This document shows positions 1 through 6,052 of a stretch of DNA of 8,738 nt, one piece after another (within the stretch, counting starts at the first letter, position 1; each line of letters opens with the position of its first letter). A program made the translations under genes and the position numbers. The stretch is from an uncultured Microbacterium sp. (GTDB taxonomy: Bacteria > Actinomycetota > Actinomycetes > Actinomycetales > Microbacteriaceae): assembly GCA_947647645.1 (NCBI GenBank), contig CANSLE010000085.1:1-8738 (forward strand), read 5' to 3'. The notes beneath the pieces were generated by a model that made no database searches, had not been told where the DNA came from, and saw only the letters and a list, made by a program, of their open reading frames with translations.

Positions 1-246
1 CGGGGCCGGCCCGGTGAACGCAGGGTGGTCTTCGTGCTCGCTGGGATGCTGATCGTCGTGACGGCGCTGGTCACGGCGCTCGCGGCGATGAGCACAGGAG
101 ACGGCAAGCTCATCGATGGCGGCGGATTCGTGCAACGGGCTCAGGTGGTGCTCGTGAGCGCGTATCTCGTCGGGTTCGGCGTCGTGGTCACCCGTCTCCG
201 CTCAGGTGTCGGGCGAGAGCGCCCGGGCCCCGAGGGTGTCCGATGA
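1..246 (+). CDS. C-terminal part of a small membrane protein (5' end outside the window)
   Basis: The frame is open from the left edge to the TGA at 244-246, giving 81 visible residues. Two hydrophobic stretches are visible, one around VVFVLAGMLIVVTALVTAL and a second around AQVVLVSAYLVGFGVVV, separated by a short polar loop. The tail is basic and polar (RLRSGVGRERPGPEGVR), as expected for a cytoplasmic end after the last membrane helix. I do not recognise a family and assign no function. A GTG at 25 is possible as a start, but I see no ribosome binding site there and the frame stays open upstream, so I treat the gene as truncated by the window. Its stop overlaps the next start as ATGA, which implies translational coupling and a shared operon with the acyltransferase-like gene. 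Confidence 0.6.
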   Translation, partial: RGRPGERRVVFVLAGMLIVVTALVTALAAMSTGDGKLIDGGGFVQRAQVVLVSAYLVGFGVVVTRLRSGVGRERPGPEGVR

Positions 247-1469
247 GCGCGGCATCCCCCCGCCCGTCGGGGGCGTCCGTGCGACTGGTGGGGTTGGATC
301 TGTTCCGTGCCCTCGCCGTGTTCGGCATGCTCGTCGCGCACGTCGGTCCCGCAGCCTGGACTCCCGGTGCGGGGTTCGGGACGGTGCATGTCGAGTGGGA
401 GCTGTTCCACTCCCGCATGCCCGCGATGTTCGCATTCGCCGCCGGGTTGTCGCTGAATCTCGGCCGACGCAGCGGCGCCGACGCCGTGCGACCCGCGGTC
501 GTGCCCACCCTGATCCGCGCCGCACTGCTCGCCGTCTGCGGTGGCGCGCTGAGCCTCTTGGGCGTTCCGGTCGTGGTCATCCTGACCGGCTTCGCCGTGT
601 GGTTCGTCTTGGTGTTGCCGTTTCGCAGACTCGGGGTGCGTGCGCTCATCGTCGTCACGGCCGCATGGGCGCTTCTCGGGCCACCGATCTCGTTCCTCGC
701 GAGACGAGCCGTCGACCTGCCCGGCAACCTCCTCTGGCAGGCGCTCGTGGCGGGAGACTATCCGGCACTCACCTGGATGCCGTTCGTGCTGGCGGGTCTT
801 GCGGTCGGGCGGATGGACCTCTCCTCGACACGTGTGCGCGCGCGGCTCGCGACCGCGGGCGCCATCCTCATCGCGATCGGCTACGGCGTGTCGGCGGTGC
901 TTCTCACGGGGGGCGTCGCTGCACGCATCATGGCGGGACTCGACCCCGTCGCGGGTGCGGACGCGATGCAGCAGTTCGCACGGATCTTCTTCCTGGAGCG
1001 CGGGGTGACCGACACGGGGAGCTGGTGGTGGCTGGTCGTTCCCGCCCCCCACTCCGGCAGCTGGGCCGATGTGATCGGGTGCCTCGGGGTCTGCGCGCTG
1101 CTGCTCGCCGCCCTGCTTCCCCTCGGCGATGCGGTGCAGCGCGCCGCAGGCGCCCGGTCCCGCGTGAAGAGGGCAGTCGGGGCCGCGGGCGCGGCGATCG
1201 CGACGCTCGGGACCATGGTGCTGTCGGTGTACGCCGCGCACATCGTCGCGATGGCGGTCGTCACGGCGGCCACCGGACACTCCTTCCGCGGGCCGCAGAG
1301 CGTGCTCGTGCTCATGGCGTTCACCGGAGGGCTGCTGCTCTTCTCGGTGCTGTGGATGCGTCGCTTCCGACAGGGCCCCCTCGAGTGGCTGCTCGGGCGG
1401 AGCAGCTCTCTCATCGAACGAACGGGAAGGCGAGTGTCTGCCGTATCGTGGCGCCGGTCGCGGCCATGA
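243..1469 (+). CDS. DUF1624/DUF418-type multi-pass membrane acyltransferase-like protein
   Basis: This 408-residue polytopic protein resembles the heparan-alpha-glucosaminide N-acetyltransferase catalytic-domain (DUF1624) and DUF418 (YeiB-like) families. Seen: an opening R-LVGLDLFRALAVFGMLVAHVG segment (residues 14-35, with the family's R-x-x-G-x-D-x-x-R pattern and a His in the first helix), further hydrophobic helices at roughly 60-75, 88-125, 133-155, 177-190 and 203-222, a PHSGSW segment near 269-274 followed by a helix, a C-terminal SVYAAHIVAM helix (328-337) and a GPLEWLL motif (378-384) typical of DUF418 C-termini. Family members are proposed to move acyl groups across or at the membrane; the substrate here is unknown. 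The ATG overlaps the preceding stop, and GAGGG at 232-236 lies 6 nt upstream as ribosome binding site. Residues from about 390 on lie beyond the conserved motif and are encoded antisense to the end of lysX. Confidence 0.85.
   Translation: MSAASPRPSGASVRLVGLDLFRALAVFGMLVAHVGPAAWTPGAGFGTVHVEWELFHSRMPAMFAFAAGLSLNLGRRSGADAVRPAVVPTLIRAALLAVCGGALSLLGVPVVVILTGFAVWFVLVLPFRRLGVRALIVVTAAWALLGPPISFLARRAVDLPGNLLWQALVAGDYPALTWMPFVLAGLAVGRMDLSSTRVRARLATAGAILIAIGYGVSAVLLTGGVAARIMAGLDPVAGADAMQQFARIFFLERGVTDTGSWWWLVVPAPHSGSWADVIGCLGVCALLLAALLPLGDAVQRAAGARSRVKRAVGAAGAAIATLGTMVLSVYAAHIVAMAVVTAATGHSFRGPQSVLVLMAFTGGLLLFSVLWMRRFRQGPLEWLLGRSSSLIERTGRRVSAVSWRRSRP
1411..1469. other. 59-bp tail-to-tail overlap of two coding regions
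   Basis: The TGA of the + strand acyltransferase-like gene is at 1467-1469, and the TGA of lysX on the - strand reads from 1413 down to 1411. Both reading frames therefore use the same 59 bp. The lysX side encodes part of the conserved C-terminus that follows motif 3 of the synthetase and ends AFPFVR. The + strand side encodes only a basic, poorly conserved-looking tail. No terminator hairpin fits between the two genes. Confidence 0.85.
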
Positions 1470-4400
1470 CGATGCGATCGACGCCGAGTCCGAGGCCCCC
1501 CGTCGGGGGCATCGCGAACTCGAGCGCCGCGAGGAAGTCCTCGTCCAGCTGCATCGCCTCCGGATCGCCGCCGGCCGCTCGCACCGACTGGGCGGTCAGG
1601 CGTCGACGCTGTTCGATGGGATCGACCAGCTCGGAGTAGGCGGTGCCGAGCTCCATGCCGAACGCGACGAGATCCCACCGCTCCGACAGCCCGTCGATCT
1701 CTCGGTGCGGGCGGGCGAGCGGCGAGGTGTCGGACGGGAAGTCGGTGTAGAAGGTCGGCAGGGTCGTCTCCGGTTCGACGAGCTCCTCGTACAGTCGTTC
1801 GATCAGGATCCCGACGGTGTCCTCCGGGGCCGGGCGGATGCCGTAGGCGATGCAGATCTCGCGGAGGCTCTCTCGCGCCATCCCCATCGAGATGGTGACC
1901 CCGATCCGTCGGGTGAGGGCCTCGCACACCGAGATGACGCGCCACGGGGCGGACACATCGATGCGCTCACCGTCGGGGGTCACGAGCGTCGGTCGTCCCG
2001 AGCCGACGCTGACCATGTCCTTCACCAACCGTTCGGCAAGCTCTCGCATATCGGTGTAATCCGCGAAAGCGCGGTAGGCCTCCATCGCCGTGAACTCGGG
2101 GTTGTGCGTGCTGTCGACCCCCTCGTTGCGGAAGTTGCGGCCGATCTCGAAGACCCGGGGGAAGCCGGCCACGATCAGCTTCTTCAGAGCGAGCTCCGGC
2201 GCGATCCGCAACGACAGGTCTCGATGGTACGCGTTGATGTGGGTGCGGAACGGACGGGCGTTGGCGCCGCCGTGCGTGCGCTGGAGGATGGGGGTCTCGA
2301 CCTCGAGGTAGTCCTCTTCGAGCAGCCGGTCGCGCAGCGCGCGGACCGCGTGCGAGCGGGTGCGCAGCACCGTGGTCGCCTCGAGGGAGGTCGAGAGGTG
2401 CACGTGTCGCTGGCGGACCTGCGTCTCGGCATCCTTCAGGCCCGTTCGAGGGTCGGGCGGCGGGCGCAGGGCCTTCGCCGCGTACACCCAGGACCGCGCG
2501 GTCAGACTCGGCTCCCCCGTCTTGCTGTATCCGAGTTCCCCGGTGACGGAGACGATGTCACCCGCCGACGCGCGCGTGAGTGCGCGATAGTCCGCGGTGC
2601 CGTCGGCCGTCGCGATGATCTGGAACCGCTCGTGCTCCTCGACGATGTCGAGGAAGGCGATGCCACCGTGCCGGCGGCGGCCCTGCACGCGACCGGCGAT
2701 GGACACTTGGCCGGACCTCTCCTCCCGCAGCGCGGAGATCGCGTGCGTGCGCGGTACCTTCGGCGGGTACGGGTCAGCGCCCCGCGCCCGCATCGCCAGA
2801 ACCGCGGCGACGCGGGGCGAGACCGCGACGGCGGGGGTGTCGTCGACACTCGCCGCCTGGTCGGCGTCGAGCGCCTCCAGGAACGCGTCGCTCCGTGGCT
2901 CGCCGGACGTGCCGTGCTCACGTACCGGGGGCCAGGCGAACCCCTCGGCCCGGGCGACCGCGAACATCACCGCGCTGAACGGAGTCTGGCGCGACCACAT
3001 GAGGAAGCGAGAGCGCCAGATCGGGTCGTACTTCTCGTTGGCCCGGCGCAACGACTCCAGCTGCCAGCGTGTCGAGAGCAGCAGGAGGGCCTTCCGCTTC
3101 GCGCGCAGCAGCGGCGAGGCGCCCACGCGGGCTCCGCGCACGAGGACCTCGCGGAACACCGCGAAGTTCAGAGATACGCGACGTACACCGAGGGTCTCCG
3201 CATCGGCGATGAGCGACGCCACCATGAACTCGGTGACGCCGTTGACGGCATCGGGGTGTCGTCGCATCACGTCGAGCGAGAGTCCATCGCGGTTCCAGGG
3301 GACGAACACCAGCAGCCCGGAGATCTCGCCCGACGCATCGTGCGCGATGACGATGAGCGTGTCGCCATCGCCGGGGTCGCCGATGCGCGAGAGCGCCATG
3401 GAGAACCCGCGTTCGCTCTCCTCGCCTCTCCAGGTCGCCGCCAAGCGTTCGATCTCAGCGAGAGCCTCCGAGGAGAGCTCCCGCTGGCGATGGATCTGCA
3501 CCGTGTATCCCGCGCGTCGGGCACGTCGACACGCGGCCGCGATGTGAGGCGCGTTGAGCACGGCATCGCGTCGCGCGCCGCCGACGGGGAGCAGCGCCTC
3601 GTCGCCGAGAGCCACGGCGCGCATGCCGTGGTGGGCATAGTGATTCGCGCCGCGCTCCGTGGCGGCGAGCACGGCAGGTCGCCACCCGTAGCGCTCGACC
3701 ACCTCGAACCACTCGACGGTGGCCGCATCCCACTCCCGCTCCGGGCCGAGCGGGTCGCCGCTGGCCAGCGCCACGCCATTCACGACGCGATACGAGATCG
3801 CCGCTTGATGATCCGGCGAGAACACGACGGACTTGTCTCTCCGGGTGGCGAAGTAGGCGAGCGAGTCGTCCGTGCGCCCCGTGCGCAGGATGCGGCGGAC
3901 GTCCAGCTCGTCGGCTTCGCTGAGCGCTCGCATCCGGTGCGCGCTGCGCAGCAGCATCCACAACGCCACCACGAGGGCCGTCGCCGAGAGCGATGTGACG
4001 ATCAGCTCGACGCTCGTGCTCAGCTCGTTCGTCGAGCCCTCGAGGAACCAGTCACTCGGGTAGATGCCGATCGCGGCATGCAGCGACCAGAGCACGCCGT
4101 CCCAGACGGAGAGCGGATGTGTGGACAGCGGAACCGCGAGCACGCCCCCGACGACCACCGCCACCCCGACACCGCCGACGAAGACGGCGAAGGCGCGGAG
4201 ATACGATGCGGGCTGGTTCTGAGCGGAGAACTCGTTGCGGGCGACCACCAGCAGGCAGATGAACGCGGCCGCTCCGGCGGCGGCGATGAGATCGACGGCG
4301 CCGCCGTCGGCCAGGAACGCCGATCCTCGCTGACCGAGACTGATCAGGTTCACGATCGGCAGCAGGACCGACGGCAGCTCGAAGAGCACCAGGAACAACA

Positions 4401-4680
4401 TCGCTCCGCGCAGTCGGCGCTTCGCCGCGCTCCCGACGACGAACAGCAGCACCGCGTTGAAGACGAAGGGCTCGGAGCTGAGACCGAAGACCGCGAAGTA
4501 GGACGCCGCCCAGTAGACCCCGTCGGGGAGCACGACGTTGGAGAAGGCGATCACCAGCATCGTGACGGACACCACTTGCAGCGCCCGGCCCGTCCACAGC
4601 GGGACACCTGACAGGATGCGGGCACCCCGCCGCCGTCTGCGCGTCCGCGCCGGGCCGTGCGTGGCCGTCGCTGCTTTCAT
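1411..4680 (-). CDS. lysX: Bifunctional lysylphosphatidylglycerol synthase / lysyl-tRNA synthetase LysX
   Basis: The 1089-residue fusion charges tRNA with lysine and transfers lysine to phosphatidylglycerol in the membrane, which in Mycobacterium tuberculosis LysX supports resistance to cationic antimicrobials. Seen: a basic N-terminus; about six membrane helices (roughly 31-52, 62-85, 91-113, 128-147, 163-184, 225-245); an MprF-type DUF2156 transferase domain (about 270-585, with YFATRRDKSVVFSPD and SGDPLGP); a LysRS start (RARGADPYPP, 630-640); an OB-fold (about 655-735); and a class II core (about 755-1089). Motif 2 is near 843-868 (FRNEG..THNPEF) and motif 3 is GLGLGVDRIVM (1062-1072), so both activities look intact. 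There are too few helices for the separate flippase half of MprF. The length is close to mycobacterial LysX (about 1170). The ATG is preceded by GAGGAG (4688-4693, 7-nt spacing). It is transcribed divergently from a hydrolase gene. A housekeeping lysS presumably lies elsewhere. Confidence 0.97.
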   Translation of the reverse strand: MKAATATHGPARTRRRRRGARILSGVPLWTGRALQVVSVTMLVIAFSNVVLPDGVYWAASYFAVFGLSSEPFVFNAVLLFVVGSAAKRRLRGAMLFLVLFELPSVLLPIVNLISLGQRGSAFLADGGAVDLIAAAGAAAFICLLVVARNEFSAQNQPASYLRAFAVFVGGVGVAVVVGGVLAVPLSTHPLSVWDGVLWSLHAAIGIYPSDWFLEGSTNELSTSVELIVTSLSATALVVALWMLLRSAHRMRALSEADELDVRRILRTGRTDDSLAYFATRRDKSVVFSPDHQAAISYRVVNGVALASGDPLGPEREWDAATVEWFEVVERYGWRPAVLAATERGANHYAHHGMRAVALGDEALLPVGGARRDAVLNAPHIAAACRRARRAGYTVQIHRQRELSSEALAEIERLAATWRGEESERGFSMALSRIGDPGDGDTLIVIAHDASGEISGLLVFVPWNRDGLSLDVMRRHPDAVNGVTEFMVASLIADAETLGVRRVSLNFAVFREVLVRGARVGASPLLRAKRKALLLLSTRWQLESLRRANEKYDPIWRSRFLMWSRQTPFSAVMFAVARAEGFAWPPVREHGTSGEPRSDAFLEALDADQAASVDDTPAVAVSPRVAAVLAMRARGADPYPPKVPRTHAISALREERSGQVSIAGRVQGRRRHGGIAFLDIVEEHERFQIIATADGTADYRALTRASAGDIVSVTGELGYSKTGEPSLTARSWVYAAKALRPPPDPRTGLKDAETQVRQRHVHLSTSLEATTVLRTRSHAVRALRDRLLEEDYLEVETPILQRTHGGANARPFRTHINAYHRDLSLRIAPELALKKLIVAGFPRVFEIGRNFRNEGVDSTHNPEFTAMEAYRAFADYTDMRELAERLVKDMVSVGSGRPTLVTPDGERIDVSAPWRVISVCEALTRRIGVTISMGMARESLREICIAYGIRPAPEDTVGILIERLYEELVEPETTLPTFYTDFPSDTSPLARPHREIDGLSERWDLVAFGMELGTAYSELVDPIEQRRRLTAQSVRAAGGDPEAMQLDEDFLAALEFAMPPTGGLGLGVDRIVMAATGATIRQTLAFPFVR

Positions 4681-4771
4681 CGTGACTCTCCTCGGTCGTC
4701 GGCCGCATCGTCGGTGGCGGCCGCCGCGCAGTCATCGTCCCGTCCGTGCATAAGAGCCGGATATGACTTCC

Positions 4772-4805
4772 GGAGGCGGGCGGCAGCGGTGCTCCGCCCG
4801 TCTCC
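4772..4805. repeat. Inverted repeat, 12-bp arms, 10-nt loop
   Basis: The left arm GGAGGCGGGCGG (4772-4783) pairs with the right arm CCGCCCGTCTCC (4794-4805) at 11 of 12 positions, the exception being a G·T at 4776/4801. It ends immediately before the TACGCT hexamer at 4806. It could be an operator for the divergent promoters, or a leader hairpin if transcription starts near the TATGAC hexamer at 4762. It lacks a T-run, so it does not look like a classical intrinsic terminator. Confidence 0.65.
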
Positions 4806-4811
4806 TACGCT
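4806..4811 (+). promoter_or_regulatory. Possible -10 element of the hydrolase gene
   Basis: TACGCT fits the TAnnnT consensus common in high-GC actinobacteria, but no recognisable -35 lies 16-18 bp upstream. A start site 6-8 bp downstream would place the 23-bp palindrome (from 4818) at or near the very 5' end of the mRNA. Confidence 0.3.
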
Positions 4812-4817
4812 CGAATC

Positions 4818-4840
4818 GCGGGGCCGGTCACCGGCCCCGC
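4818..4840. repeat. Perfect 23-bp palindrome (11-bp arms, 1-nt centre)
   Basis: GCGGGGCCGGT (4818-4828) is followed by a central C at 4829 and its exact reverse complement ACCGGCCCCGC (4830-4840). As RNA it would form a very stable GC hairpin with a minimal loop. It lies 20 bp before the hydrolase ribosome binding site and has no downstream T-run. Either a protein-binding operator or a 5'-leader stem is plausible. Confidence 0.75.
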
Positions 4841-4860
4841 CCGCACGAGCATCGAGCCGT

Positions 4861-4866
4861 AAGGAG
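4861..4866 (+). promoter_or_regulatory. Ribosome binding site that fixes the hydrolase start
   Basis: AAGGAG lies 7 nt before the GTG at 4874. It is the only strong Shine-Dalgarno sequence near any candidate start of this gene; the upstream in-frame ATG at 4763 has none. Confidence 0.8.
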
Positions 4867-4873
4867 CATCGTC

Positions 4874-6046
4874 GTGGATCCGGACGCCCCCATCGACGTG
4901 CCGCCCTCCCTCCTGCAGGAAAAGGGGGCCGACCTGCTCTCGACATACTGGCCGGCGGTCTTCGCTCTCGCGCTCGCGGCCGTGACGGTGTGGCTCGCGG
5001 TGCGTGCCGCGCGACGTCGCGGCGCGCGCAGTCGCCGCCGCCGCGTCCTCGGCGCCACCGGCTGGGGGGCGGCGAGCGCGTTCATGCTCGTGATCTCGCT
5101 CGCCTTCGGCGTGAACACGTGGGTGGGCTACTTCCCCTCCGTCGTCGCGCTCACGCGCTGGGTGGAGGACAAGTTGCATCAGCCCGAGGTCCAGCTCCCG
5201 AAGGCCGCGGTGCTGGCGCCGTCGGATACGCCCAAGGTGGGAGACGGCGTCGAGCGGGTCACGACGGACGATCGCGGCTACTCGTTCCTCGCCGCGGTGC
5301 CGTCGACGGCGGCGAAGGTGCCGAACACCGGAGCCTGGGTCTACCTGCCGCCCGGTTACGACGCGCCCGGCAACACGACGCGGTATCCCGTCGTGTACAC
5401 CCTGCACGGATCCCCGGGCAGTGCGGCGGACTGGTTCGCAGGAGGGCGCATCGACAACCGCCTGGATGCCCTGATCGGCGAGGGGAGCGTCCCGCCGATG
5501 ATCGTGGTGTCGCCCGATCTGAACGCCGGTGCCACTCGGGTGGAGGATGAGCCGCTCAACATCCCGGGCGGGCGTCAGGTCGAGACCTTCGTCACCAAGG
5601 ACGTCGTCACCTGGGCGGATGCGAACCTGCGCACGCGGGCGGATGCCGAGCAGAGAGTGATCGCGGGGATGTCCTCAGGAGGTCTCGCCTCCGTGCTCTA
5701 CGGGCTGCACCATCCGGAGCTGTTCGGAGCGGTCATATCGATCATGCCCTACACGAAGCCGTACACGGCGGCCGTGGTCGCCGATCCGGAGGCGAGGAGA
5801 CGCAACAGCCCGCTCGAGGTCATCGCCTCTCGTGGGGCCGCGACGTCGCAGAAGATCTTCCTCGGACTGGGGGACGGGGAACCCACCTTCGAGGCGATGC
5901 AGATCCGCGACGCGCTGCGGGCTCAGGGCCAGACGACCACGCTCCGCATCTTCCCTCAGCTCGCGCACAACTGGACGGCAGCCCGGACGATCATGCCGTA
6001 CGGCCTGGTCTGGGTGGTGACGCACCTCGGATGGGACAAGCGGTGA
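4874..6046 (+). CDS. Membrane-anchored, outward-facing esterase-family alpha/beta hydrolase; candidate aminoacyl-PG hydrolase
   Basis: The 390-residue product has two membrane helices (about 25-46 and 60-80) joined by a strongly basic loop (RRRGARSRRRR). By the positive-inside rule the loop is cytoplasmic, so the catalytic domain faces outward. The domain (about 125-385) resembles the putative esterase family (PF00756, Fes/antigen-85-like): GAWVYLPPGY, then YTLHGSPG as the oxyanion-loop region (175-182), a GMSSG nucleophile elbow with Ser267, a likely acid at Asp334 (LGLGDGEP) and His365 (AHNW), so the triad appears complete. GTG 4874 was chosen for its ribosome binding site; the frame upstream reads as non-coding Arg-rich sequence. 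The gene is divergent from lysX, and its stop is 6 bp from the kinase stop. By analogy with AhyD, PA0919 and AcvB, which lie beside aminoacyl-PG synthases, it could cleave lysyl-PG. A generic esterase role is equally compatible with the motifs. Confidence 0.85.
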   Translation: MDPDAPIDVPPSLLQEKGADLLSTYWPAVFALALAAVTVWLAVRAARRRGARSRRRRVLGATGWGAASAFMLVISLAFGVNTWVGYFPSVVALTRWVEDKLHQPEVQLPKAAVLAPSDTPKVGDGVERVTTDDRGYSFLAAVPSTAAKVPNTGAWVYLPPGYDAPGNTTRYPVVYTLHGSPGSAADWFAGGRIDNRLDALIGEGSVPPMIVVSPDLNAGATRVEDEPLNIPGGRQVETFVTKDVVTWADANLRTRADAEQRVIAGMSSGGLASVLYGLHHPELFGAVISIMPYTKPYTAAVVADPEARRRNSPLEVIASRGAATSQKIFLGLGDGEPTFEAMQIRDALRAQGQTTTLRIFPQLAHNWTAARTIMPYGLVWVVTHLGWDKR

Positions 6047-6052
6047 CCGGCG

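Larger units (their letters stand above)
4681..4873. promoter_or_regulatory. Divergent lysX/hydrolase intergenic region
   Basis: This 193-bp gap separates two genes transcribed away from each other, so it should hold both promoters. For lysX, the minus-strand hexamer TATGCA (4747-4752) is a possible -10 but has no convincing -35. For the hydrolase, TACGCT (4806-4811) matches the actinobacterial TAnnnT -10 pattern, and TATGAC (4762-4767) is an alternative. The region is unusually rich in dyads: CCGGA-N7-TCCGG (4757-4773), a 12-bp-arm inverted repeat (4772-4805) and a 23-bp palindrome (4818-4840). The region contains no other gene I can support. Confidence 0.6.

Noticed and set aside
206..1639. 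A 477-codon + strand frame, and a 379-codon minus-strand frame (141-1280), overlapping the acyltransferase-like gene
   Set aside because: Both have Arg/Ala/Gly/Pro-rich low-complexity composition without hydrophobic segments or motifs. The 243-1469 frame has the membrane helices and family motifs.
1705..4611. A 968-codon open frame on the + strand, antisense to lysX
   Set aside because: It mirrors lysX codon by codon, is rich in Arg, His, Asp and Gly, and shows no domain or ribosome binding site. Long antisense open frames are expected opposite high-GC genes.
4772..4840. The two strong intergenic stems as intrinsic terminators
   Set aside because: Neither is followed by a T-run on either strand, and both flanking genes are transcribed away from this region, so no transcript needs to end here.
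4847..4871. 8-bp direct repeat GAGCATCG (4847-4854 and 4864-4871) around the hydrolase ribosome binding site
   Set aside because: It is short, has only two copies with a 17-bp period that is not helical, and is compatible with chance.
4763..4873. Upstream ATG (4763) as start of the hydrolase, adding 37 residues
   Set aside because: It has no ribosome binding site, the added residues are Arg/His/Ser-rich and unlike a signal sequence, and the extension would cover the palindrome and promoter-like elements. GTG 4874 has AAGGAG at ideal spacing.
4681..4873. T-box or lysine riboswitch upstream of lysX
   Set aside because: I saw no T-box core sequence or lysine-riboswitch-like conserved core in the short leader, and the dyads lie upstream of the likely lysX start site.
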